DNA of 64,000 nt from positions 1-64,000 of the forward strand of contig JANYGW010000135.1 of the NCBI GenBank assembly GCA_025359245.1, written 5' to 3'. The position numbers were made by a program, and so were the translations under genes. Of this stretch, positions 1-8,009 are shown piece by piece. The notes beneath the pieces are model-generated. The model was given only the letters and a program-made list of their open reading frames with translations. It was not told the origin of the DNA and did not search any database. Numbering within the stretch: position 1 is the first letter of the stretch; every line of letters begins with the position of its first letter. Source of the stretch: Massilia sp. Lineage in GTDB: Bacteria; Pseudomonadota; Gammaproteobacteria; Burkholderiales; Burkholderiaceae_D.

Positions 1-353
1 TCGGCCGCGTGCATGTAGTCGTCGTCGGTCGCTTCCGGGTTCGCGTAGATCGCGTCGCGCTCGGAAATGGCGTTCCACAGTTCGGTGTGGCCCATCATCA
101 CCACGTCGAGCACGCGCATGTCTTCGAACGCGAACTGGTCCTGGCGCAGCTTGCCCAGGCGCTCATTGGTGTCGAGCATGACGGTGCCGCCCGACGGCTC
201 GAGGTCGCCGCCGAGGATTTTCATGAAGGTCGACTTGCCGCAGCCATTGGCGCCGATCAGGCCGTAGCGGTTGCCGTCGCCGAATTTGACGGAAATGTTT
301 TCGAACAGCGGCTTGGCGCCGAATTGCATGGTGATATTTGCGGTAGATAACAC
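1..353 (-). CDS. ABC-F family ATPase, YbiT-like (5' part, cut by window edge)
   Basis: Only the first 117 codons are present; the gene continues beyond base 1. The N-terminus is a typical ABC-F ATPase: Walker [10 protein letters not shown] at about residues 34-42, then a signature region ending in [11 protein letters not shown], close to what I recall of E. coli YbiT. ABC-F proteins are soluble twin-ATPase proteins that act on the ribosome rather than in transport. I chose GTG at 353, because it gives the family-typical start [11 protein letters not shown] and has AAAGG about 8 bases upstream; the ATG at 329 would remove eight conserved residues. It is divergent from the acyltransferase gene at 508. 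Confidence 0.85.
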   Translation of the reverse strand, partial: MLSTANITMQFGAKPLFENISVKFGDGNRYGLIGANGCGKSTFMKILGGDLEPSGGTVMLDTNERLGKLRQDQFAFEDMRVLDVVMMGHTELWNAISERDAIYANPEATDDDYMHAA

Positions 354-507
354 GAGTAATGCCTTTAAATGCGGTGATTTGATTAACCGGCTATTTTACC
401 ATTGCCCAGTGATGGCATGGGACAGGGACCGACATATGCATCGGAAACTTGTGAAAAACGCATTGCACACGTGTACGATGTCGCCAAATTGACAAGGAAG
501 CGATGAC

Positions 508-1953
508 ATGACGCACAAGCTGGCGAATGGCCGGGTACACGCGCTCGACAATTTGCGCGCAAGCATGATGTGGCTGGGTATCGTGTTGCACGTTGCCGTC
601 AACCATCTCTCGGCACCCAGTTTCATGCCGTTCAAGGACCGCGATGTCAGCATCTTTGCCGACTGGACGCTGATTTTCATCCATTCGTTCCGGATGCCGG
701 TGTTTTTCATCCTCGCCGGTTTCCTCGCCGCCATGATGGTCGACACGCGCGGTGTCCAGGCCATGCTGCGCAACCGGGTGCGCCGCATCGCCCTGCCCTT
801 CGCGCTGTTCTGGCCGGTGTTGTTTGTCGCCACGATCGTGCTGGTGCTGATGTTCCGCCATATGATGGCCACCGGCACCATCGGCCTGGCGATGAGCGAT
901 GCGCCCAAAGCCGAAGCGGGCAGGCCCATGTTGAATACCATGCACATGTGGTTTATCTACTACCTGTTCCTGTTTTGCATGCTGGCCGGCCTGGTATGCA
1001 GCGTCCAGAAATTCAGTCCGGACTGGCTCAAGTCCAGTGTCACGCGGGTGTTCGAGATGCTGGCGCGCAATTGGTGGGGCTTTGCCTTGCTGGCCATCCC
1101 GATGGCCCTCATCGGCTCCGGCTATCGCGCGGGCATGCTGGTGCCGACCGGATCGTTCATTCCGAACATCAATGAGCTGGTCCACAGCGGCATGTTCTTC
1201 ATGCTGGGCTGGGTCGTGTACCGCCTGCGCGAGGACTTGCTGGCCCAGTACGCGCGCCATTGCTGGAAATATGCGGCCGGCGGCCTGGTCGCATATGCCG
1301 CGTCCGGCTTTCTGTTTCAAGCGTTCGTGGCCGATCCGGCGGCGATCCCGCACATCGAGGCGCTGTGTGCCTATGCGTATGGCAGCGCCAGTTGGTTGTG
1401 GAGCATGGCGCTGATCGGCCTGTTCGTGCGCTACCTGCCGACCCAGAACCGGGTGCTGCGCTATCTGTCCGACAGTTCCTACTGGGTGTTCCTGGTGCAC
1501 ATGCTGGGCACGATCGGCTTCGGCATTGCGCTCTACAACGCGCCGTTCGGCGCGCTGGCCAAGATGGCCATCAATATTGCAGCAACCACCATCACCTGCC
1601 TGCTCAGCTATCACCTGTGCGTGCGCACTACCTGGATCGGCGTCCTTCTCAATGGCAAGCGCCAGCCGCGTGCCGCCGCCCTCGCGACGGCAGCGGCAGG
1701 ATCACTACAGCCGCGTTTTGCTGGCGATGTGCAAGGGAAACGCACAGGGCGCGGCCTGGCCATTCAGCATGGCCGGGGAGAACTTGGTTGCCTGCAATGC
1801 CGTGATGAATTGGTAAGCAAGAATCTTCTCATCGTCGTTCAGCGCCTTGGCGTTTTCGTCGCCACCTTTCATGATGTCGACCGTGTCCACGCTGCCCTTC
1901 TCGGACACGTGAACGACCAGGAACAGCCTGTCGACATGGGCGAAGCCGTCTGA
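508..1953 (+). CDS. Acyltransferase family 3 (OpgC-like) integral membrane protein
   Basis: 481 residues. The start HALDNLRASMMWLGIVLHVA and about ten hydrophobic segments through residue ~380 fit the acyltransferase-3 membrane family (OpgC/OafA type), which moves acyl groups onto periplasmic or surface glycans. The substrate is not evident. ATG 508 has AAGGAAG 7 bases upstream. The family-like part ends near residue 395 (WIGVLLNGKRQPR). The last ~80 residues have no hydrophobic pattern, are read antisense to the neighbouring gene at 1705-2259, and are probably not a functional domain. The original stop codon may have been lost. Confidence 0.8.
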   Translation: MTHKLANGRVHALDNLRASMMWLGIVLHVAVNHLSAPSFMPFKDRDVSIFADWTLIFIHSFRMPVFFILAGFLAAMMVDTRGVQAMLRNRVRRIALPFALFWPVLFVATIVLVLMFRHMMATGTIGLAMSDAPKAEAGRPMLNTMHMWFIYYLFLFCMLAGLVCSVQKFSPDWLKSSVTRVFEMLARNWWGFALLAIPMALIGSGYRAGMLVPTGSFIPNINELVHSGMFFMLGWVVYRLREDLLAQYARHCWKYAAGGLVAYAASGFLFQAFVADPAAIPHIEALCAYAYGSASWLWSMALIGLFVRYLPTQNRVLRYLSDSSYWVFLVHMLGTIGFGIALYNAPFGALAKMAINIAATTITCLLSYHLCVRTTWIGVLLNGKRQPRAAALATAAAGSLQPRFAGDVQGKRTGRGLAIQHGRGELGCLQCRDELVSKNLLIVVQRLGVFVATFHDVDRVHAALLGHVNDQEQPVDMGEAV

Positions 1954-2259
1954 GTAGCTCAAGTGATCAGGCAGCGTCAGTTTGCGCAGCAAGCCGCGAA
2001 TATTGGGCATGGGAAATGGTGGCGTGATGGCCGGCTCGGTCAGCTCGGTAAATTCGCGCCACGCAAGCTGGTCTTGGGGCGACAGTTGCTCCCACGACTT
2101 GTCCACATCGACCTTGATGCCCAGCCCGACCTTGTTGGGTGGAACGGAGGAGCCTGTTCGCGGGGTGCCGATGCGGATGGTGTAGTCGTCGGCCCTGGCG
2201 CTGGCGGCCGTCAGCGAAACACACAGCGCGATCAGCGCCGTGCACAGTGGTTTCAACAT
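1705..2259 (-). CDS. Secreted protein with a TonB-C-like C-terminal half
   Basis: 184 residues. ATG 2259 is preceded by GAAAGG at 6 bases and opens a signal peptide (MLKPLCTALIALCVSLTAA, cleavage near SARA|DD). The C-terminal ~80 residues (VDRLFLVVHVSEKGSVDTV ... FSPAMLNGQAAPCAF) resemble the fold of TonB C-terminal domains, but there is no proline-rich linker or anchor, so a periplasmic protein is more likely than a classical TonB. Its last 83 codons are antisense to the end of the acyltransferase gene. Function unknown. Confidence 0.65.
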   Translation of the reverse strand: MLKPLCTALIALCVSLTAASARADDYTIRIGTPRTGSSVPPNKVGLGIKVDVDKSWEQLSPQDQLAWREFTELTEPAITPPFPMPNIRGLLRKLTLPDHLSYSDGFAHVDRLFLVVHVSEKGSVDTVDIMKGGDENAKALNDDEKILAYQFITALQATKFSPAMLNGQAAPCAFPLHIASKTRL

Positions 2260-2419
2260 GGAGAACCTTTCAAGGCGGAAATGATGAACAAAATGCACTA
2301 TACGCTGCTAGTTGCCATACGTAAAGCGCCGCCCGCTGCATCACGTCCGCCGCAAGCAGGGCACGGGGCTTAAACCGGCCGATGCAAGCAGTCGCGCCTA
2401 TCCCTGGCGCGCGCCGCCA

Positions 2420-3685
2420 TTACTGGCGCATCCAGTCGCGCAGTTCGTAGTACCAGTAGGCCAGTTGCGCGGCCAGCAGGCCGGCCGGGCCGCCCGTGCT
2501 GGGCAAGCCCCAGGACGAGAAGCGAGCAAGGTCGCCGCCCTCGCCCGCGATGGCGGCGGCCAGCACGTCGCCGGCCAGCGTGGTCGGCGCCACGCCGTGG
2601 CCGCCGAAGCCCATGCCGTACCAGATGCCTTCGGGCAGGCGCCCCAGCTGCGGCATCTTGTGGCGGCCGTAGCTCATCATGCCGCTCCATGCGTATTCCA
2701 CCCGGGTGCCGGCCAGCTGCGGATACACCTTCAGCATGTCGGCGTACAGCAAGCGCGCGACATCAAAGCCGCTGCGCTCCCTGATCGAGATGCGCCCGCC
2801 CCACAGGATGCGGGTGTCGGCCAGCGGCCGGTAATAGTCGAACGCGAAACGGGTGTCGTAGACCGCAGCGCCGGTGCGCATGGCGCCGGCCAGCCGTTCG
2901 CCAAGCGGCTCGGTCACCATCACGTAGGTGGCGATCGGCAGCACCGCCCCGCCCAGGCGCGGATACAGTTTTTCGATGTAGCCGCCGCAGCAGACCACGA
3001 CCTCGCGCGCGCGCACGGCGCCGCCGGCGGTGGCGATGCGCCAGCCCTTGCCGTCGGCGGCGATCTGCGTCACGCGGCTCGCTTCGTGCACGCGCACGCC
3101 CTTGTCGGCCAGCACGCGCGCCAGGCCCTGCGCATATTTGAGCGGATGAAAATGGAAGGCGTCCGGCTCGAACAACGCGCCGAAATAGCGCTCCGATGCG
3201 AGTTTGTCGGACAGCTGCGTGGCGCTGATGCGCTGCCATTCGACGCCCAGGCTGTCGGCCATGAAGCGCTGCTGGGCATCGAGAATGCGGGCATCGTCGA
3301 ACCAGTTGGCCAGGTACACGCCCTCTTCCCGCAGCTCGCATTCGATGCCGTAACGCTGGATGCGGCTGCGGATCTGCTCCACCGCGGCCAGCGTCATGTG
3401 ATACAGTTTTTTGCCGATATCGGCCCCAACCGTATCAATTATCGACCGTTCGCCCAGCGAAAAGCCGCCGAACACGAAGCCGCCATTGCGTCCCGACGCG
3501 CCGAAGCCGATGCTTTCCGCCTCCAGCAGCACGATGTCGGTCACGCCCCGTTCAGCCAGCGCGATCGCCGTCGACAGGCCGGCAAAGCCGCCGCCGATGA
3601 TGCACACTGCCGCCGCGTGCGCGCCCGCCAGCGGCGCATGGCCAGCGCCGGCGCTGGTCGCGCGGTAGTAATCCCCGCTATGCAT
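2420..3685 (-). CDS. FAD-dependent oxidoreductase, DAO family (PuuB/OrdL-like)
   Basis: 421 residues. The dinucleotide-binding motif IIGGGFAGLSTA at ~29-40, an FAD-contacting GFGASGRNGGFVFGG, and the C-terminal GMGFGGHGVAPTTLAG place it in the D-amino-acid oxidase superfamily, nearest to gamma-glutamylputrescine oxidase-like proteins. It likely oxidises an amine or N-substituted amino acid, making H2O2. ATG 3685 overlaps the stop of the LD-carboxypeptidase gene by 8 bases (ATGCATAG), indicating translational coupling. Last gene of the 7908-2420 operon. The substrate cannot be told from sequence; a role in polyamine or peptidoglycan-fragment catabolism is speculation from context. Confidence 0.85.
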   Translation of the reverse strand: MHSGDYYRATSAGAGHAPLAGAHAAAVCIIGGGFAGLSTAIALAERGVTDIVLLEAESIGFGASGRNGGFVFGGFSLGERSIIDTVGADIGKKLYHMTLAAVEQIRSRIQRYGIECELREEGVYLANWFDDARILDAQQRFMADSLGVEWQRISATQLSDKLASERYFGALFEPDAFHFHPLKYAQGLARVLADKGVRVHEASRVTQIAADGKGWRIATAGGAVRAREVVVCCGGYIEKLYPRLGGAVLPIATYVMVTEPLGERLAGAMRTGAAVYDTRFAFDYYRPLADTRILWGGRISIRERSGFDVARLLYADMLKVYPQLAGTRVEYAWSGMMSYGRHKMPQLGRLPEGIWYGMGFGGHGVAPTTLAGDVLAAAIAGEGGDLARFSSWGLPSTGGPAGLLAAQLAYWYYELRDWMRQ

Positions 3686-4595
3686 CGGCCAGTGTCGGGT
3701 AGCCGCTCAGGGTCAGTTCAAAATGCGCCGCATCGGAGCGCAGCGTGGCGCGTGAGCCAAATGGAATCGTCACGCGCTTGCGGCAGTGGCCGAACTGCAG
3801 GCCGGTCAGCACCGGGCAAGGCAGCGTCGCGCGCAGATAGGCCAGCATGGCGTCGAAGTCATAGCCGTTGTCGTTGGGTCCCAGCTTGTAGGCCGAAAAA
3901 TCGCCGAGGATCAGCGCCTTCTGGCGCGCCAGCACGCCGGCCTGCATCAGCTGCAGCAGCATGCGCTCGACCCGGTACGGATGTTCGTTGACGTCCTCGA
4001 CGAACAGGATGCCGTCGTCGACCTGCGGAAAATATTCTGTGCCGAGCAGCGACACGATCATCGCCAGGTTGCCGCCCCAGGCGGTGCCGCTGACGTTCAC
4101 GTCGGGATTGCCGCTGGCCGCCTGCGCGATGCGGTGCGTGCTGCTGCCGATGCACTGGAAAAAATCGTCGACCGTGAACGCGAGCGAATCGCCCGATGCG
4201 AAGTCGGACAGGAACATCGGCCCGGCGTAGCTTTGCGCGCCGGTCCTGGCCAGCAGCGCCATCTGGAACGCGGTGAAGTCGCTGTAGCCGACGAAGATCT
4301 TGCCGCTGGCCGCCATGCGTTCGAAATCAATATGCGGCAGCAGGCGCGTCATGCCGTACTGGCCGCGCAGCGCCATCACGACGTCGACCTCGGGGTCGAG
4401 CGCGGCCGCATGCAGCTGGGCCAGGCGCGCCTCGTCGGTGCCGCCAAAGCGCTGGAATACCTTGGCGGTGTCGAAGTAGTTGTGGATCGTGTGACCCTGC
4501 ACCTGAAGCCGGGCGATGCCCTGCGCCAGTGCAGCGTCGTCGAAGGTGTAGCCGCTTGGCGCGACGATGGCGATGCCGAATTTTTTGGTGTTCAC
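3678..4595 (-). CDS. ldcA: Murein LD-carboxypeptidase, family S66
   Basis: 305 residues, the usual length. LD-carboxypeptidases remove the terminal D-Ala from cytoplasmic murein tetrapeptides during cell-wall recycling. The S66 catalytic residues are all visible: Ser105 in VGYSDFTAF, Glu200 in LFVEDVNEHPYR and His270 in QFGHCRKR, in the spacing of E. coli LdcA. Start is GTG 4595, which overlaps the stop of the upstream hydrolase in a 4-base GTGA. It also overlaps the next gene by 8 bases. Sitting between a hydrolase and an FAD oxidase is unusual for ldcA. Confidence 0.92.
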   Translation of the reverse strand: MNTKKFGIAIVAPSGYTFDDAALAQGIARLQVQGHTIHNYFDTAKVFQRFGGTDEARLAQLHAAALDPEVDVVMALRGQYGMTRLLPHIDFERMAASGKIFVGYSDFTAFQMALLARTGAQSYAGPMFLSDFASGDSLAFTVDDFFQCIGSSTHRIAQAASGNPDVNVSGTAWGGNLAMIVSLLGTEYFPQVDDGILFVEDVNEHPYRVERMLLQLMQAGVLARQKALILGDFSAYKLGPNDNGYDFDAMLAYLRATLPCPVLTGLQFGHCRKRVTIPFGSRATLRSDAAHFELTLSGYPTLADA

Positions 4596-5518
4596 TGTTT
4601 TTCGAAATGACGCGCGGTGGAATCGGGTGCCATCTTACCGTGTGCGTGGGCGTCGATCAAGGCGAGCAGCCTTTCGATCAGCTGGGACGGCAGGTCGTGC
4701 CCCATGCCTTCGATGACTTCGAGGCGCGCGCCGGGCACCTGGCGCGCCGTATCCTGGCCGCAGGCAAGCGGCACCAGCGGATCGGCCGCGCCGTGGATCA
4801 CCAGCGTCGGCGCGGCAATTTTATGCAGCAGCGCGCTGCGGTCGCCCGAGGCGGCAATGGCGACCATCTGGCGCGCCACCCCGCCGTTGCTGACGTTGCG
4901 CGCGATCGAGCGCGCCACGCGGACGCGCAGCTGCTTGTCCGGGGTCGGATACGCGGGGCTGCCGATCACGTGGAACACCTTGCACATGTGCGCCACCACG
5001 CTGTCGGCGTTGTTCGGGTTGGCGGGGCGGCAGAGCAAGGCCGCACGCGCCGCCCGGGTCGGCCCCGGCAGGCCGCGCCGGCCGCTGCTCGACATGATCG
5101 AGGTCAGGCTCAATACCCGGTCCGGATATTTTGCCGCGACCACCTGGGCGATCATGCCGCCCATCGACGCGCCCACCACGTGCGCCTTGGCGATGCCGAG
5201 CACGCGCATGACGCCGATGCTGTCGGCGGCCATGTCTTCGAGCGTGTAGGCCGGGCGCAAAGGCCAGCGCACCAGCGTCTTGAGGAAGGCCAGCGGCAAG
5301 CTGGGCGTGCCCGCATGGCCGAACTTGGCCGACAGCCCGCTGTCGCGGTTGTCGAAGCGGACCACGTAGAATCCCAGCTCCACCAGGCCGTCGACAAAAT
5401 CGTCGGGCCAGGCGATCAGCTGCATGCCCAGGCCCATGATCAGCAGCACCGGCACGTCTTTCGGGTCGCCCGCCGTTTCGTAGGCGATGTCGATGCCGTT
5501 GGACTTCAGGATCGGCAT
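4592..5518 (-). CDS. Alpha/beta hydrolase
   Basis: 308 residues. Classical alpha/beta-hydrolase fold: oxyanion region LLIMGLGMQLIAWP, nucleophile elbow GASMGG with Ser118, an acidic residue in HGAADPLVP and His in GMGHDLP. The substrate is unknown; proximity to a wax-ester synthase suggests an ester or lipid. ATG 5518 lies 2 bases after the stop of the wax-ester synthase gene (TGATCATG), and its own stop overlaps ldcA. Third gene of the operon. Confidence 0.88.
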   Translation of the reverse strand: MPILKSNGIDIAYETAGDPKDVPVLLIMGLGMQLIAWPDDFVDGLVELGFYVVRFDNRDSGLSAKFGHAGTPSLPLAFLKTLVRWPLRPAYTLEDMAADSIGVMRVLGIAKAHVVGASMGGMIAQVVAAKYPDRVLSLTSIMSSSGRRGLPGPTRAARAALLCRPANPNNADSVVAHMCKVFHVIGSPAYPTPDKQLRVRVARSIARNVSNGGVARQMVAIAASGDRSALLHKIAAPTLVIHGAADPLVPLACGQDTARQVPGARLEVIEGMGHDLPSQLIERLLALIDAHAHGKMAPDSTARHFEKQ

Positions 5519-5520
5519 GA

Positions 5521-7047
5521 TCAGGCCGCCGCGGCGCCGCGCGCCGGTTTGCGTTTCGGCTTCGGCATGGCCGCCTTGAGCGCGGCCGCCTTGCGCGGCG
5601 CCGCGCGCTTTTTGGGCGGCGCCGGCGGCGGTACCGCCAGCGCCAGTGCGACCGCCATCAGCTCGTCGTGCGCGGCCAGCATGCAGGCGGCGAACAGGCC
5701 GATGTCGGGCACCGCGCGGCGGCAGGCAATCATGCCGAAATCGAGCGCGCCGTCATAGCTTTGCACCGTCACGTTCAGCGCCAGCCCGTGGGTGACGATG
5801 GAGACGGGATAATTGGCCGTCATGCGGGCGCCGGCCAGGTATAAAGGCATGCGCGGCCCCGGCACGTTCGATACCACCACATTGGCAAATGGCGGCAGCG
5901 TGTCGGCCAGGCGCGAACGCCCGTACATCGACACCAGGGCGCTCATCAGCCACGGCACGCCGAGGCTGGGGAAATCGGTGGGCATGATCGACTTCACGTT
6001 CGACATCGTTTTCTTCATCTTGGCCGAGGCCTTGACGATGGCACGCATGCGCTCGACGGGATCGTCGATATCGCTGCACAGCGACATCAGCATCATGCTG
6101 ACCTGGTTATTCAGGTTGGTGTCGCCCTCGGCGCGCAGGCTGACCGGCACCGCGGCCACCAGCGCCTCTTCCGGCAATGCGCCATGCTCGTCGAGATAGC
6201 GCCGCATGGCGCCGCTGACAATCGCCATCACCACATCATTGAGCGTCGCGCCGAAAGCCTTGCCGACCGCGAGCGCCTGTTTCAGGTCGACCCTGGCGGT
6301 GGCGAACACGCGCTGGTTGGTGATGCTGGCATTGAGCGGCGTCTTGGGCGCCATCGACAGCTTGAGGGTCCAGTCGAAGCGGCGCTTGCCGTCCTCGCCG
6401 CGCACCGGCGCCAGGTAGCCGGCGGCCGCCTTCAGCCCGGTCGGCACGCCCTTGACCAGCCGCGCGCACTGGCTGACCGTATCGTACAGCGCGGCCTTGA
6501 GCATGCTCGCCATCGGCGGCTGGTAAGGCGCGCGGTCGTGCGGCGATGGCGGCGTGACCTTGCGCGGCACCGGCGTGATGTCAAGCAGCGCGTGCGCCAG
6601 CACGATCGCGCCCTGCCCGTCCAGCGCGGCGTGGTGGATCTTGGTGTAGAAGCCGACCTGGCCCGAACGCAGGCCGGAGAACACATAGAACTCCCACAGC
6701 GGACGGCTGCGGTCGAGCAGGCTCGAATGCAGGCGCCCGACATAGGCCTCGAGCTGGGCCTGGGTGCCCGGCTTGGGCAGGCTGACCTGGCGGATGTGGT
6801 AATCGAGGTCGACATCGTCATCGTCGATCCACACCGGGTTGGCGATATCGAACGGCATCAGCGCCAGCTTCTTGGTGAATACGGACGCCAGATGCATGCG
6901 GTCGGCGATATGGCGCTTGACGGCGTCGATGTAGTCGCCGTGATGCTCGGCCGGCAGCTCAAGCAGATGCAGGGCGCCGACGTGCATCGGCATCTCCGGC
7001 GTCTCCAGATGAAGGAAGGTGGCATCCAGAGCGCTCAGGTGTTTCAT
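5521..7047 (-). CDS. Wax ester synthase / diacylglycerol acyltransferase (WS/DGAT)
   Basis: 508 residues. Contains the acyltransferase motif HHAALDG (138-144), the family opening MKHLSALDATFLHLETPEMPM, and the C-terminal NVPGPRMPLYLAGA. WS/DGAT enzymes join acyl-CoA to fatty alcohols or diacylglycerol to make storage lipid, acting at the membrane or lipid body. ATG 7047 has AAAGGA at ~7 bases. The last ~40 residues are a low-complexity Lys/Ala/Pro/Arg tail (PPKKRAAPRKAAALKAA...), like histone H1 or PhaP/PhaF tails, which most family members lack as far as I recall. Operon with hydrolases on both sides. Confidence 0.92.
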   Translation of the reverse strand: MKHLSALDATFLHLETPEMPMHVGALHLLELPAEHHGDYIDAVKRHIADRMHLASVFTKKLALMPFDIANPVWIDDDDVDLDYHIRQVSLPKPGTQAQLEAYVGRLHSSLLDRSRPLWEFYVFSGLRSGQVGFYTKIHHAALDGQGAIVLAHALLDITPVPRKVTPPSPHDRAPYQPPMASMLKAALYDTVSQCARLVKGVPTGLKAAAGYLAPVRGEDGKRRFDWTLKLSMAPKTPLNASITNQRVFATARVDLKQALAVGKAFGATLNDVVMAIVSGAMRRYLDEHGALPEEALVAAVPVSLRAEGDTNLNNQVSMMLMSLCSDIDDPVERMRAIVKASAKMKKTMSNVKSIMPTDFPSLGVPWLMSALVSMYGRSRLADTLPPFANVVVSNVPGPRMPLYLAGARMTANYPVSIVTHGLALNVTVQSYDGALDFGMIACRRAVPDIGLFAACMLAAHDELMAVALALAVPPPAPPKKRAAPRKAAALKAAMPKPKRKPARGAAAA

Positions 7048-7086
7048 GCGGCACGTCCTTTCATGCGCCCGGCCAGGCACGCGGGT

Positions 7087-7908
7087 TTAATAGAATCCGA
7101 AAAACGGATTCGGCCACGACGACCGGTTCGGGTCGAGGAACAGCAGCTTTTTCAAGCCCGTGTGGGCGGTGTGGTCAAAACGCTTCCATTCGCCCTCGGG
7201 CTGCGCCAGGCGGTCGGCGATCGCGTACAGCGCGGTCGGGTTCATGCCCATGCCGACATGGCTGGCATGGACTTCGATGTTTTCGGAGCTGGCCGTTTCC
7301 TGTTCGACGCTGCACTGCCAGGCGACGACGCCGTCGGTGCGGCTGTAGATCGACGTGGTCGGCACTTTCGGCGTCTCTTTCAGGGCGGCGAAGCGCGCCT
7401 CGTCGATTTCCTTTTCGCCCGACACCAGCTGGTACACGCGCCAGGCGTTGGTGGCCTTGTGGTTGCCGGTGAAGGGCGAACCGAGCGTGATCACCTGGCG
7501 CACGTCGTTCGGCATCATCTTGGCCAGTTCGCGCGCATACACGCCGCCCAGGCTCCAGCCGACCAGGCTGACCGGGCGCCCATGTTCGGCGCGCAGCTGC
7601 TGGATCCGTTCGACGCACGCTTCGAGCACGCCGGGGCGCGGACCGAAGTTGAGGCCCTGCTCCCATGCGTGGGCGGGGTAGCCGAGGTCGCGCAGGAAGC
7701 GCCGGATCACGACGGTGGTGACGTCGCCTGCCGCCAGGCCGGGAAACACCAGCACCGGATGGCCGTCGCCGCTGGGCGCGCCGCGCATGAACGGGTACGC
7801 CGCCAGCGCGATGCCGAGCTCCCACGGGGCGCGCATTTCAAGCGCAAGGCGCACGATGCCGGGCGCCGAATCTGCTTTTTCCTGCTTGGATAGGGTGTTG
7901 CGTGACAA
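7087..7908 (-). CDS. Alpha/beta hydrolase (lipase-like)
   Basis: 273 residues. Nucleophile elbow GWSLGG (Ser119), HPVLVFPGLAAGD oxyanion strand and a late acid/His pair (YSRTDGVV; HASHVGMGMNP) fit a lipase/esterase. Start is TTG 7908, with AGGAG 6 bases upstream. No ATG or GTG in frame has a comparable ribosome site. First gene of the 7908-2420 operon, with 39 bases before the wax-ester synthase. With the second hydrolase, it could release or remodel neutral lipid made by the acyltransferase (inference). Confidence 0.85.
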   Translation of the reverse strand: MSRNTLSKQEKADSAPGIVRLALEMRAPWELGIALAAYPFMRGAPSGDGHPVLVFPGLAAGDVTTVVIRRFLRDLGYPAHAWEQGLNFGPRPGVLEACVERIQQLRAEHGRPVSLVGWSLGGVYARELAKMMPNDVRQVITLGSPFTGNHKATNAWRVYQLVSGEKEIDEARFAALKETPKVPTTSIYSRTDGVVAWQCSVEQETASSENIEVHASHVGMGMNPTALYAIADRLAQPEGEWKRFDHTAHTGLKKLLFLDPNRSSWPNPFFGFY

Positions 7909-8009
7909 TCTGATCTCCTGTCGCCATGGCGCGTGGTCTCAAGGCGCCCGCGCACAGCTTGTTTATGTATGATCAGGATACCATTTTTGCCGGCGCGGGG
8001 CCGTTTCCG

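Noticed and set aside
391-1614. Reverse open frame opposite the acyltransferase
   Set aside because: His/Gln/Arg-rich shadow with no ribosome site; the forward gene has one and shows membrane helices.
2312-3991. Long forward open frame across the FAD oxidase gene
   Set aside because: Antisense to a clear oxidoreductase; no family motifs.
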